A model generated the notes under the pieces. The model ran no database searches and had not been told where the DNA came from. It was given only the letters and a program-made list of their open reading frames with translations. The position numbers and the translations under genes were made by a program. A DNA stretch of 24,124 nt from DATLYF01 sp035575095 (GTDB lineage: Bacteria > Pseudomonadota > Gammaproteobacteria > Competibacterales > Competibacteraceae): positions 1 to 24,124 of the forward strand of contig DATLYF010000069.1 of NCBI GenBank assembly GCA_035575095.1, in the 5' to 3' direction. This document shows positions 1-10,612 of the stretch, piece by piece. Position 1 is the stretch's first letter, and every line of letters begins with the position of its first letter.

Positions 1-570
1 GAGCCCGCCGGCGTCCGGCAGCTCCATGCCGAGCAAGCCGCGCAGTTGCATTTGCCCCTTGACCAGGCCGATGAAATGCTCGGCGGCCAGCTCCGGCTGC
101 TCCACGGCGATCAGCCCGCGCTGCGCCGCCCGCTCCAGGTAGTGCGCCAAGCGCTCGCGCATCGCTTTGGGGCCGGCCTCGAAGAATATCCGCCCGAGCT
201 CGGGAAAGCGGCTGGCCTCGGCCAGAATCATGCGGTATACGCACAGCGCCCGTGGCGACAGCAGCAGCGCCAGGAAACGCTGCGCCAGCTCGCGCAGCGA
301 GCGCTCCACATCGCCGGCAGCGGCCACCTCGATATCGAGCAACTCTTGGGTGTAGCGGCGGCATTCGCCATCGATGATGGCGGCAAAGAGCTGCTCCTTA
401 CCGGCGAAGTGGGCATATAACGTGGCTTTGGAAACGCCGGCGCTGCGGGCGATGGTGTCCATACTGGCCTCGCCGTAACCGTGGGCCATGAACACTTCCC
501 GCGCCGCCGCCAGAATCTGTTGAACCTTGATCTGGCCCCGGCTGCCGGTGACCTGCTGTAACTCTTTCAT
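1..570 (-). CDS. TetR/AcrR-family transcriptional regulator (3' end cut by window)
   Basis: 190 codons are open from the ATG at 570 to the window edge, so the C-terminus is missing. Residues 15-62 form a typical TetR N-terminal helix-turn-helix: AAREVFMAHGY, then SMDTIARSAGVSKATLYAHF, where GVSKATLYAHF is the recognition helix. The rest is a helical ligand and dimerisation domain resembling the AefR-like TetR_C type. Such proteins are usually ligand-released repressors. The gene is divergent from the emrAB-like efflux operon and a 17-nt palindrome lies between them, so it most likely represses that operon and itself; the ligand is unknown. The start is uncertain: an in-frame ATG at 609 would add 13 residues, and neither start has a convincing Shine-Dalgarno sequence. 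Confidence 0.9.
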   Translation of the reverse strand, partial: MKELQQVTGSRGQIKVQQILAAAREVFMAHGYGEASMDTIARSAGVSKATLYAHFAGKEQLFAAIIDGECRRYTQELLDIEVAAAGDVERSLRELAQRFLALLLSPRALCVYRMILAEASRFPELGRIFFEAGPKAMRERLAHYLERAAQRGLIAVEQPELAAEHFIGLVKGQMQLRGLLGMELPDAGGL

Positions 571-649
571 TCCCCGTACGCTCGCGCTGACCGATTCGTT
601 CAAGAACATCGACTTGCCCAACGGTAGAGCAAGTATTAGCATACGTCAA

Positions 650-666
650 AACTGAACGGTTCAGTT
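650..666. promoter_or_regulatory. Palindromic operator for the TetR regulator
   Basis: AACTGAAC-G-GTTCAGTT is a perfect inverted repeat with 8-nt arms around one central base. It lies in the 145-nt spacer between the divergent tetR and emrA genes, immediately upstream of a good -10 for emrA. Size, symmetry and position match TetR-family operators. Binding by the adjacent regulator is inferred. Confidence 0.75.
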
Positions 667-678
667 CAACTTTATTAT
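650..678 (+). promoter_or_regulatory. Candidate promoter of emrAB, overlapped by the operator
   Basis: TATTAT at 673-678 matches the sigma-70 -10 consensus at 5 of 6 bases. No good -35 hexamer is visible at 16-18 nt; that place is occupied by the palindrome at 650-666. A repressor bound there would cover the -35 and spacer. On the minus strand a TTGACG hexamer at 649-644 could be the tetR -35, but its -10 is poor. Confidence 0.4.
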
Positions 679-715
679 TAGCGACAGCCATCGCCTTGCA
701 GGAGACGCATGCGCC

Positions 716-1819
716 ATGAAAAAGATTCTGCTACCGCTACTGGGCCTGGCCATCCTGGTGGGGGGCGGGGTTTGGGGCTATCACTGGTGGCGGGTCGGCC
801 GCTTCCTCGAGAGCACCGACAACGCCTACGTGCAGAGCGACATCATTGCGATCAGCCCGCAGGTGTCGGGCTATGTGCGCGAGCTGCCGGTGGTGGACCA
901 CCAGTTGGTGGAGGCCGGTACCGTGCTGGCCGTGCTCGATGACCGCGAGTACGCGGCGCGCGTCGCACAGGCTCAGGCCGCGGTAGAAGCACAGCGCGCC
1001 GCCTTGGTCAGCCTGGAAGCCAGGGTCGTCCTGAACCGCAGCCAGGTGGAGAAGGCCGAAGCCGGTGTGGCCCAGGCCCGGGCCGAACTGGACTGGGCAC
1101 GCAAGGAGCTGGCCCGGTACTCGGCCTTGGTGTCGCGCGATACGGTGAGCCGCAACGCCTACGACCAGGCCAGCGCCGCCGCGCGCAAGGCCGAAGCCGC
1201 GCTGGCTCAGGCCCAAGCCGAGCTGCGTGCGGCCCAGGACGAAACCACGCTGCTGGCCGCCAACCGCCAGGAGATCCTGGCCGCCCAGCACCAGGCCGAG
1301 GCACAACTGGAGCTGGCGCGCCTCGACCTGGAGCGCACCGTGATCCGCGCTCCGCGCGACGGCGTGGTGGGCAATCGCGCCGCCCAGGTCGGGCAATTGC
1401 TGAAGAGCGGCGCACCGCTCATGTCGCTGGTGCCGCTGCCGCAGGTCTACGTGGTGGCCAATTTCAAGGAGACCCAACTGGCCCGCATGCGCCCGGGCCA
1501 ACCGGTGAGGCTGCATGTCGATGCCTATCCCGGGCAGTCGCTGGAAGGCCGCATCGACAGCTTCGCTCCGGCCAGCGGCGCCGAATTCAGCCTGCTGCCG
1601 CCAGAAAACGCCACCGGCAACTTCACCAAGATCGTGCAGCGGGTGCCTGTGCGCATCGTCCTGCCTGCCGCCAATCCGCTGGCCGGCCTGCTGCGTCCGG
1701 GTCTATCGGTGGAGGTGGAGGTGGACACCCGCGATCCCGGCCAGGGCGAGCGGCTGGCTGGCGACGTGTTCGGCGTGGCCCAGGCCGCCACCTTGGCCGA
1801 CGCAGACCGGCAGCCGTGA
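716..1819 (+). CDS. emrA: EmrA/HlyD-family efflux periplasmic adaptor (membrane fusion protein)
   Basis: A 367-aa membrane fusion protein. Residues 4-24 form one N-terminal membrane anchor. A biotinyl-lipoyl-like half motif follows (STDNAYVQSDIIAISPQVSGYV, about 33-54), then an Ala/Gln/Glu-rich coiled-coil hairpin (about 80-200). The second lipoyl half is at RTVIRAPRDGVVGN (about 202-215), followed by a beta-barrel domain. Adaptors of this family link an inner-membrane pump to an outer-membrane TolC-type channel. A GGAGAC ribosome-binding site (701-706) sits 9 nt before the ATG. The stop overlaps the GTG start of the pump gene, so the two are translationally coupled. The symbol reflects family membership; the substrate cannot be read from sequence, and no TolC gene is in the window. 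Confidence 0.92.
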   Translation: MKKILLPLLGLAILVGGGVWGYHWWRVGRFLESTDNAYVQSDIIAISPQVSGYVRELPVVDHQLVEAGTVLAVLDDREYAARVAQAQAAVEAQRAALVSLEARVVLNRSQVEKAEAGVAQARAELDWARKELARYSALVSRDTVSRNAYDQASAAARKAEAALAQAQAELRAAQDETTLLAANRQEILAAQHQAEAQLELARLDLERTVIRAPRDGVVGNRAAQVGQLLKSGAPLMSLVPLPQVYVVANFKETQLARMRPGQPVRLHVDAYPGQSLEGRIDSFAPASGAEFSLLPPENATGNFTKIVQRVPVRIVLPAANPLAGLLRPGLSVEVEVDTRDPGQGERLAGDVFGVAQAATLADADRQP

Positions 1820-3441
1820 ACGCCGTCGCACCCGCCCTGGACAGCGACACAACGCTGCCACCCGCCCCGCCGCAGCCGGCCACACCACCCGCCGCGGCGG
1901 CGCTCGCCGGCCCCACGCCGCGGCAGAAGCTCGGCTTCTTCGCCATGGTGTTCGGCATGTTCATGGCGATCCTGGACATCCAGATCGTCTCCAGTTCCCT
2001 GGCCGAGATCCAGGCCGGGCTCTCGGCCAGCGCCGACGAGATTTCCTGGGTACAGACCTCCTACCTGATCGCCGAGATCATCATGATCCCGCTGTCGGGC
2101 TTTCTCTCCCGGCTGCTCTCCACCCGCATCCTGTTCTGCCTGTCGGCGGTCACCTTCACCGCCATGAGCGTGGCCTGCGCCGCGGCCTCCAGCATCGGCG
2201 AGATGGTGCTGCTCCGCGCCCTGCAGGGCTTCCTCGGCGGCGCCATGATCCCTACCGTGTTCGCCACCAGCTTCATCCTCTTCCCCGGCGCCAAGCGGGT
2301 ACCGGTGTCGGTGATGATGGGCCTGGTGGCGACGCTGGCCCCGACCATCGGCCCCACCCTGGGCGGCTACCTGACCCAGTGGCTGTCCTGGCACTGGCTG
2401 TTCCTCATCAATCTCGCACCGGGCCTGCTGATCGCTGCTCTGGTGTGGCACTTGCTCGACATCGACCGCCCCGACTGGTCGCTGCTCAAGCATTTCGACT
2501 ACGCCGGGCTGTTGTTCATGGCGGTGTTCCTCGGCAGCCTGGAATATGTGGTGGATGAGGGACCGCGCCACGACTGGCTGGCCGATGCAGTGGTGCGTAA
2601 TCTGGCCATTACTTGCGCCGCGGCCGGGGTGCTGTTCTTTTGGCGGGTATTGTCCTACCACCAGCCCATCGTCGACTTACGCGCCTTTGCCGACCGCAAC
2701 TTCACCCTGGGCTGTCTGTTCAGCTTTGTGCTGGGCATCGGCCTCTATGGGGCGGTCTATCTGGTGCCGCTGTTCCTGGCTCGGGTGCGCGGGCTGAACA
2801 GCCTGCAGATTGGCGAGATCATGTTCGTCACCGGACTGTTCCAGTTCCTCAGCGCACCGCTGGCCGGACGCCTGGCCCGCGTCATGGACCTGCGGGCGAT
2901 GCTGGCCCTGGGTCTGGCCCTGTTCGGCAGCGGCGTGTACCTGATGAGCTTCATGACCGCCGACTGGGACTTCTGGGAGCTGTTCTGGCCCCAGGCCCTG
3001 CGCGGCATCTCGCTGATGCTGTGCTTTCTGCCCATCAACACCCTGGCCCTGGGCACCCTGCCGCCGCACAAGCTGAAAAACGCCAGCGGCCTCTACAACC
3101 TGATGCGCAACCTGGGCGGGGCCATCGGCCTAGCGCTGATCAACACCCTGCTGCTGGAGCGTTTCAACCTGCACTGGGCGCGTCTGGGCGAGCAGATCAA
3201 CCCGGTGCGGCCGGAGGTCCAGTTACGGCTGGAGAGTCTGACCCAGCATCTGAGCGGCCTGGTCGATGGTGATCCCCACGCTGCCGCCATCCGCCTGCTG
3301 GGCCGGCAGGTGCAGCAGCAGGCCTTGGTGCTGACCTTCAACGACTGTCTGCTGGCCATGGCCGCGGTGTTCTTCCTCGCCCTGCTGTTCATGCCGCTGC
3401 TGCGGCGGCCGCAGCAGGCAGCAGGCGGCGCGGCGCACTGA
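1816..3441 (+). CDS. emrB: EmrB-type DHA2-family 14-TM MFS drug efflux pump
   Basis: A 541-aa major facilitator protein of the DHA2 (14-TM) drug:H+ antiporter type. A Pro/Ala-rich cytoplasmic N-terminus (1-38) precedes TM1, which carries the family's acidic motif LDIQIVSSSLAEIQ; E. coli EmrB has LDTTIANVAL here. RALQGFLGGAMIP is the TM4 motif B region and GPTLGGYLTQWLSWHWLFLIN is the TM5 motif C region. The GTG start overlaps the emrA stop (GTGA), indicating coupled translation. With EmrA it should form a tripartite pump that needs an outer-membrane channel encoded elsewhere. The protein is slightly longer than E. coli EmrB (512 aa), mostly in the N-terminal extension. Specific substrates are not predictable. 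Confidence 0.93.
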   Translation: MNAVAPALDSDTTLPPAPPQPATPPAAAALAGPTPRQKLGFFAMVFGMFMAILDIQIVSSSLAEIQAGLSASADEISWVQTSYLIAEIIMIPLSGFLSRLLSTRILFCLSAVTFTAMSVACAAASSIGEMVLLRALQGFLGGAMIPTVFATSFILFPGAKRVPVSVMMGLVATLAPTIGPTLGGYLTQWLSWHWLFLINLAPGLLIAALVWHLLDIDRPDWSLLKHFDYAGLLFMAVFLGSLEYVVDEGPRHDWLADAVVRNLAITCAAAGVLFFWRVLSYHQPIVDLRAFADRNFTLGCLFSFVLGIGLYGAVYLVPLFLARVRGLNSLQIGEIMFVTGLFQFLSAPLAGRLARVMDLRAMLALGLALFGSGVYLMSFMTADWDFWELFWPQALRGISLMLCFLPINTLALGTLPPHKLKNASGLYNLMRNLGGAIGLALINTLLLERFNLHWARLGEQINPVRPEVQLRLESLTQHLSGLVDGDPHAAAIRLLGRQVQQQALVLTFNDCLLAMAAVFFLALLFMPLLRRPQQAAGGAAH

Positions 3442-3453
3442 GCCTGGAAACGC

Positions 3454-3479
3454 ACAAGGCCGCCTGTGGGCGGCCTTGT
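3454..3479. terminator. Hairpin between convergent emrB and ssb, probable bidirectional terminator
   Basis: The arms ACAAGGCCGCC (3454-3464) and GGCGGCCTTGT (3469-3479) form an 11-bp perfect stem with a TGTG loop. It starts 12 nt after the emrB stop and lies 19 nt beyond the ssb stop on the other strand. Position and symmetry suit a shared terminator for two convergent genes. No strong T run follows on either side, so termination may be partial or factor-assisted. Confidence 0.65.
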
Positions 3480-3498
3480 CGATGGCGCTTCCCCGGGT

Positions 3499-3978
3499 TC
3501 AGAACGGGATGTCGTCGTCGAACTCGTCGAAACCCATGTCCTGGGCCTGATTCGACGGCGTCCCGCTCTGGCCGCGCGGCGCTTGAGATTGCTGCGGCCG
3601 ACCAGCACCGCCCTCGCGCGGTTCGAAGGGGGCGGCGCCACCGCTCTTGGAACCGAGCAGCTGCATCTCGTCGGCGTGGATCTCGGCCACGGTGCGCTCC
3701 TGGCCGTTCTTGTCGGTATATTTGCGATAGCGCAGCCGCCCCTCCACATACACCGGCGAGCCTTTGCGCAGGTATTCTCCGGCGATCTCCGCCAGACGGC
3801 GGAAGAACACCACGGTGTGCCACTCGGTGCGGTCCTGGAGCTGGCCGTTCTTGTCCTTCCACTGCTCGCTGGTGGCGACGGTGACGTTGGCCACCGCATC
3901 GCCGCTGGGCATGTAACGCACCTCGGGATCGCGGCCGCAGTTGCCGATGAGGATGACCTTGTTGACGCCTCTGGCCAT
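3499..3978 (-). CDS. ssb: Single-stranded DNA-binding protein SSB
   Basis: A 159-aa SSB that coats single-stranded DNA in replication, recombination and repair. The N-terminal OB fold (about 1-110) opens MARGVNKVILIGNCGRDPEVRY and contains TEWHTVVFF and EGRLRYRKYTDKNGQERT. A Gly/Gln/Pro-rich linker leads to the acidic tip DEFDDDIPF, the conserved site that recruits repair and replication partners. The ATG at 3978 is chosen because the protein then matches the family N-terminus, and GGAGAG lies 7-8 nt upstream. The frame stays open upstream, but that is read-through. The gene lies 68 nt after the MFS gene on the same strand and is probably cotranscribed with it. A 6-bp hairpin at 3998-4014 sits in the gap. 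Confidence 0.97.
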   Translation of the reverse strand: MARGVNKVILIGNCGRDPEVRYMPSGDAVANVTVATSEQWKDKNGQLQDRTEWHTVVFFRRLAEIAGEYLRKGSPVYVEGRLRYRKYTDKNGQERTVAEIHADEMQLLGSKSGGAAPFEPREGGAGRPQQSQAPRGQSGTPSNQAQDMGFDEFDDDIPF

Positions 3979-4046
3979 GTCGTGTCTCTCCTGGATACAG
4001 CCCGTCCTGGGCTGGCGATGGATGGTGATGGGAACGGCGACCCGCT

Positions 4047-5405
4047 TCAGGATCTGACGCCGGCGGCACGCAGGAGCGCCGCCTCGTCCAGGGCGCGCTG
4101 GTCCACCTTGAGGTAGGCCACACCCTCGGCGGCGATCACCACGGCCTCGGCCACGCCGGGCACCTGGCTGAGACGGCTGGCCACCTGGGGCGCTTCCTGT
4201 TCGCTGATGATACCAATATTCAGCAGATAACTGCTCAGCCAGCGCGGATCTTGCATTGACCAGGCCAGCACGAACCAGACCAGTGCCGCCAGAGCGGCGA
4301 ACACGAACACCCCCTCCAGCCCCAGCCAGCCGTGCAGTGCACCGCCCAGCGCGCCACCGAGGAAGGCGCCGAGGAACTGGCAGGTGGAATATACGCCCAT
4401 GGCCGCGCCCTTGGCCTGGGGCGGGCAGAACTTGGCCACCAGCGAGGGCAGCGTCGCCTCCAGCAGGTTGAAGCCGGTGAAATACACCCACAGCAGCACG
4501 CCAGTGGCGAACACGCCGTGGCGAAACTCGAGCAAACCCAGCTCGGCCAGGCAGAGCAGCAGGATGGCGCCGAGAAACAGCGGCTTCATGCGCCGCTGGC
4601 GATGGGCCATGGCGACGAACGGCACCATGGTCAGCATGGACAGCACCAGGGCCGGCAGATAGAGCTGCCAGTGCTGGGCCGAGGGCAGTCCGGCCTCGTC
4701 GCGCAGCGCCAGGGGCAGGGCGACGAAGGTGGCAGTGAGCAGCAGGTGGAGGATGGCCACGCCGGCATCCAGGCGCAGCAACTGCGGGTCGAGCAGCACG
4801 TGGCGGAAGGAGCCGGGACGGGCCTGGGCGCCCCCCGTGGCGATGCCCTGCGCTGGCTCCGGCACCAGCCACAGCGTCACCGCCATGCCGGCCAGGGCCA
4901 GGGCCACGCACACCCAGAAGATGCCGCGCACCCCGATCCAGCCGTTGAGCAGCGGCCCCAGCACCATGGACAGGGCGAAGGAGACGCCGATGCTGACACC
5001 GATCAGCGCCATCACCTTGGTGCGGTGCTCTTCGCGGGTGAGGTCGGCGGCCAAGGCCAGCACCGCCGCAGCGATGGCCCCGGCGCCCTGCAGGGCGCGG
5101 CCGATGATGACGCCGTGGATGGAATCGCTGAGTGCGGCGATCACGCCACCGGCGGCGAACATCCCCAAGCCGATGAGGATCATGCGCTTGCGCCCGTAGC
5201 GGTCGGACCAGACGCCGAAGGGAATCTGCAGCAGCGCCTGGCTGAGGCCGTAGATGCCGATGGCCAGACCGGCCAGAGCCGGAGTGGAACCCGCCAGGCT
5301 CTCGGCGTAGAGGCTGAACACCGGCAGAATCAGGAACAGGCCGAGCATGCGTACCACGAACAGCCCGGCCAGGGATAGCGCCGCCCGCTGTTCACCCGCC
5401 GTCAT
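4047..5405 (-). CDS. YajR-like MFS transporter with C-terminal YAM-type domain
   Basis: A 452-aa, 12-TM major facilitator transporter. It has the DHA1-type loop 2-3 motif A (GVWSDRYGRKRMI) and RALQGAGAIAAAVLALAADLTRE. After TM12 (about residue 385) a soluble segment of about 65 residues follows, with PGVAEAVVIAAEGVAYLKVD. This resembles the ferredoxin-like YAM domain described in E. coli YajR, a proton-driven transporter of unknown substrate. The gene sits between uvrA (divergent) and ssb (downstream, same strand). A same-type MFS gene occupies this place in Pseudomonas, as I recall, so the link may be ancient, although no repair role is evident. The ATG at 5405 is chosen by family N-terminus (RAALSLAGLFVVRMLGLF); an ATG at 5432 would add 9 Gly-rich residues. 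Confidence 0.9.
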   Translation of the reverse strand: MTAGEQRAALSLAGLFVVRMLGLFLILPVFSLYAESLAGSTPALAGLAIGIYGLSQALLQIPFGVWSDRYGRKRMILIGLGMFAAGGVIAALSDSIHGVIIGRALQGAGAIAAAVLALAADLTREEHRTKVMALIGVSIGVSFALSMVLGPLLNGWIGVRGIFWVCVALALAGMAVTLWLVPEPAQGIATGGAQARPGSFRHVLLDPQLLRLDAGVAILHLLLTATFVALPLALRDEAGLPSAQHWQLYLPALVLSMLTMVPFVAMAHRQRRMKPLFLGAILLLCLAELGLLEFRHGVFATGVLLWVYFTGFNLLEATLPSLVAKFCPPQAKGAAMGVYSTCQFLGAFLGGALGGALHGWLGLEGVFVFAALAALVWFVLAWSMQDPRWLSSYLLNIGIISEQEAPQVASRLSQVPGVAEAVVIAAEGVAYLKVDQRALDEAALLRAAGVRS

Positions 5406-5445
5406 CTTGCCTACGCCGCCGCCCTCACCCATGCCCGACCAACCT

Positions 5446-5475
5446 TTGCCTGACTCGATTGCGACCTCGTATAGT
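5446..5475 (+). promoter_or_regulatory. Candidate sigma-70 promoter of uvrA
   Basis: TTGCCT (5446-5451) and TATAGT (5470-5475) are separated by 18 nt, each close to consensus, and the ATG of uvrA follows 27 nt after the -10. The same AT-rich spot read backwards gives TACTAT (5476-5471), so the divergent MFS gene may share it. No CTGT-N8-ACAG LexA box is visible in this spacer, so SOS control of the E. coli kind is not supported. Confidence 0.55.
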
Positions 5476-5502
5476 AACAGTTTGGCCTGGCACGGGAAAA
5501 TC

Positions 5503-8353
<2,851 letters not shown>

Positions 8354-8370
<17 letters not shown>

Positions 8371-9109
8371 TTCCGCGCGCCGGGCCCAGCAGCGTCACCG
8401 GCACACCCGGCGACAAGCTGTAGTGCAGCGCCGCCATGCCCTGGTTGACAGCGATTTCCACCAGCCCGCTGGAGTTCTCATACCAGAACCCCTCCCCTGG
8501 CGGCACGTCGTCGTAGGTGCGCGCCCGCACCAGTTGATGATGGCCAATCTGCAGCCGGGTCTCGGCCTCCAGCGCCGCAGCGCGGATGCCGGTCATGGCA
8601 TTGCCGTAGCGGTCGACATAGACGATGCGGGCCAGCTCGTCCGGCCATTCCTTCAGCCGTAACTCGTGAGGATCGCCCAGTTCGTCCGGGTGCGCTGTGC
8701 CCTGAGCCAGCATGGCCGCTACCGGGCCGAACAGGTCGCGGCCGTGGAAGGTGGCGGACAGACGCGTGCTGCGCCAGATGATACGGCGGCAGCGGATCTC
8801 CAGGGCGCGGGCGGCGACGCGGTCGAACAGGCCGTTGTCAGGGCCGACGTAGGTGCGGCCGTCGGCCTCCAGGATGATGCCGGGGCGCGCGCTACCGACC
8901 CCCGGATCGACCACCCCGACGAATACCGTGCCCGTCGGGAATTCCAGGGCATACTGGGCCAGCAGATAGGCCGCCGCCTGCACGTCGAAGGGCGGCAGGT
9001 CGTGGAACAGATCGATCACCGGCACCGTGGGGGCATAGCGGTACAGCGCCGCCTTGAGCAGGCCGACGTAGGGGCCCTGCCAGCCGAAGTCGGTATACAG
9101 CACCAGCAT
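8354..9109 (-). CDS. S-adenosylmethionine hydrolase (adenosine-forming), DUF62 / SAM hydroxide adenosyltransferase family
   Basis: A 251-aa member of the chlorinase/fluorinase-related SAM family. Characterised non-halogenating members split S-adenosylmethionine with water or hydroxide to adenosine and methionine. The N-terminal domain begins LVLYTDFGWQGPYVG. It carries GVVDPGVGSARP with Asp68 and Arg75, and TFHGRDLFGP with His122, the Asp-Arg-His set proposed as catalytic. The C-terminal domain contains VYVDRYGNAMTGI and WYENSSGLVEIAVNQG. I see no sign of the extra loop used by halogenating enzymes, but cannot test it. A strong GGAGGA ribosome-binding site lies just upstream of the ATG at 9109. 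The gene starts 14 nt after the superoperon terminator, so it may be expressed by read-through. The physiological role of the family is unsettled. Confidence 0.9.
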
Positions 9110-9123
9110 GCGTTCCTCCAACG

Positions 9124-9152
9124 AAAAAAGCCGGGTGGGAACCCGGCTTTTT
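9124..9152 (-). terminator. Intrinsic terminator of the ribosomal superoperon after rplQ
   Basis: GCCGGGT (9130-9136) pairs with ACCCGGC (9141-9147) around a GGGA loop. On the minus strand the stem is followed by six Ts (9129-9124) and preceded by complementary As, so it also looks functional in the plus direction. It starts 16 nt after the rplQ stop. Its T run ends only 4 nt before the Shine-Dalgarno region of the next gene. Confidence 0.9.
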
Positions 9153-9168
9153 CCTGACTCGACCGCGC

Positions 9169-9552
9169 TTACTCGGCGGCAGCGGCGGCCGGCTCCGGCC
9201 GATCCACCAGCTCCACATAGGCCAGCGGGGCGTTGTCGCCAGGGCGGAAGCCGCACTTGAGAATGCGCAAATAGCCGCCCGGACGGCTCTTGTAGCGCGG
9301 CCCCAGCTCATTGAACAGCTTAGTCACCACCTCGCGGTTGCGCAGCCGGGCAAAAGCCAAGCGGCGGCGGGCCACGCTGTCCTCCTTGGCCAGGGTGATC
9401 AGCGGCTCGGCGACGCGGCGCAACTCCTTGGCTTTGGGGAGGGTGGTCTTGATCACTTCATGGGCCAGCAGCGAGGCGGCCATGTTACGGAACATGGCTT
9501 CGCGGTGGCTGCTGGTGCGGTTCAGTTTGCGTCCCGATTGACGATGGCGCAT
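9169..9552 (-). CDS. rplQ: 50S ribosomal protein L17
   Basis: 127 aa, the same length as E. coli L17, opening MRHRQSGRKLNRTSSHREAM, the diagnostic N-terminus. L17 binds 23S rRNA near the peptide exit tunnel. The core includes TTLPKAKELRRVAEPLITLAK and the tail is Pro/Ala-rich (RPEPAAAAAE), typical of variable L17 ends. It is the last gene of the alpha operon, 37 nt after rpoA, and is followed by a strong terminator. Nothing is abnormal in the coding sequence. Confidence 0.98.
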   Translation of the reverse strand: MRHRQSGRKLNRTSSHREAMFRNMAASLLAHEVIKTTLPKAKELRRVAEPLITLAKEDSVARRRLAFARLRNREVVTKLFNELGPRYKSRPGGYLRILKCGFRPGDNAPLAYVELVDRPEPAAAAAE

Positions 9553-9589
9553 TTCGGCGATTCCTTACACAAGCGTTGCGACGTTGGCC

Positions 9590-10588
9590 TCAGGCGGCGT
9601 CGGTCTTATCGCCACCCAACCCCGGCGGCGGCCAGTTGTCCAGCTTCATCCCCAGGGACAGGCCGTGCTGGGCCAGCACGTCCTTGATCTCAGTGAGCGA
9701 CTTCTTGCCAAGATTGGGGGTCTTGAGCAACTCCACCTCGGTGCGCTGGATCAGGTCGCCGATGTAGTAGATGCTCTCGGCCTTGAGGCAGTTAGCGGAG
9801 CGCACGGTCAGCTCCAGATCGTCCACCGGCCGCAGCAGGATGGGATCGATGTCCACCGGCTCGGGCACGGGCGGCGCTTCCACCTTGCCCTTGAGATCCA
9901 CGAACACCGAGAGCTGGTCCAGCAGAATGTTGGCCGCCTGGCGGATGGCCTGCTCGGGATCGATGGTGCCGTTGGTCTCCAGGTGGATGATCAGCTTGTC
10001 CAGGTCGGTGCGGCGCTCGACGCGGGCGCTCTCCACCTTGTAGCTGACCCGGACGATGGGACTGAAGGAGGCATCCAGTTGCAGGCGGCCGATGGGCCGG
10101 TTGCTGTCGTCGGCGTGCAGGCGCTGCGCCACCGGCTGGTAACCCCGCCCCTTCTCCACTTTGAGCTTCATGTTCAGCTCGCCGCTCTTGGTGAGATTGG
10201 CGATGACATGGGCGCGGTTGAGGATCTCCACGTTGTGGGGGGTCTCGATATCGCCGGCCACCACCACACCGGGCCCCTTCTTGGTCAGGCTCAGCGTCGC
10301 CTCGTTGCCCTCGTGCAGGATCAGCGCGATACCCTTGAGGTTGAGCAGGATATCGATGACGTCCTCCTGCACGCCCTCGATGGAGGAGTACTCGTGCAGC
10401 ACCCCATCGATCTCGCATTCCACGATGGCAGCACCAGAGATGGAGGAGAGCAGGATGCGGCGCAGCGCGTTACCCAGGGTATGGCCGAAACCGCGCTCCA
10501 GCGGCTCCAGGGTGACCCGAGCCTGCTTCGGGCTGATGATGTCGACATCAACCACGCGCGGCTTGAGCAGATCAAAAGTACCCGACAT
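9590..10588 (-). CDS. rpoA: DNA-directed RNA polymerase subunit alpha
   Basis: A 332-aa alpha subunit (E. coli 329), the scaffold for RNA polymerase assembly and a target of upstream activators. The N-terminal domain has ERGFGHTLGNALRRILLSS (dimerisation) and PIGRLQLDASFSPI. A linker of about 15 residues leads to the C-terminal domain with DDLELTVRSANCLKAE and LLKTPNLGKKSLTEIKDVL, the UP-element and activator-binding surface. The ATG at 10588 is chosen because it gives the family N-terminus (MSGTFDLLKPRVVDVD); a TTG at 10612 in the same frame would abut the rpsD stop and is unlikely. It lies 24 nt after rpsD in the alpha operon. Confidence 0.98.
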   Translation of the reverse strand: MSGTFDLLKPRVVDVDIISPKQARVTLEPLERGFGHTLGNALRRILLSSISGAAIVECEIDGVLHEYSSIEGVQEDVIDILLNLKGIALILHEGNEATLSLTKKGPGVVVAGDIETPHNVEILNRAHVIANLTKSGELNMKLKVEKGRGYQPVAQRLHADDSNRPIGRLQLDASFSPIVRVSYKVESARVERRTDLDKLIIHLETNGTIDPEQAIRQAANILLDQLSVFVDLKGKVEAPPVPEPVDIDPILLRPVDDLELTVRSANCLKAESIYYIGDLIQRTEVELLKTPNLGKKSLTEIKDVLAQHGLSLGMKLDNWPPPGLGGDKTDAA

Positions 10589-10612
10589 CTGAGATTTCCC
10601 CCCGAGGGTCAA

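Noticed and set aside
3979..4911. Long N-terminal extension of ssb (470-codon frame)
   Set aside because: The extension is an off-frame reading of the MFS gene; SSB proper begins at 3978 with its own ribosome-binding site.
5347..5502. Upstream in-frame extension of uvrA
   Set aside because: The added residues do not match UvrA and overlap the divergent MFS gene and the promoter; the conserved N-terminus begins at 5503.
5406..5502. LexA/SOS box upstream of uvrA
   Set aside because: No CTGT-N8-ACAG pattern could be found; a different lineage-specific LexA motif cannot be excluded.
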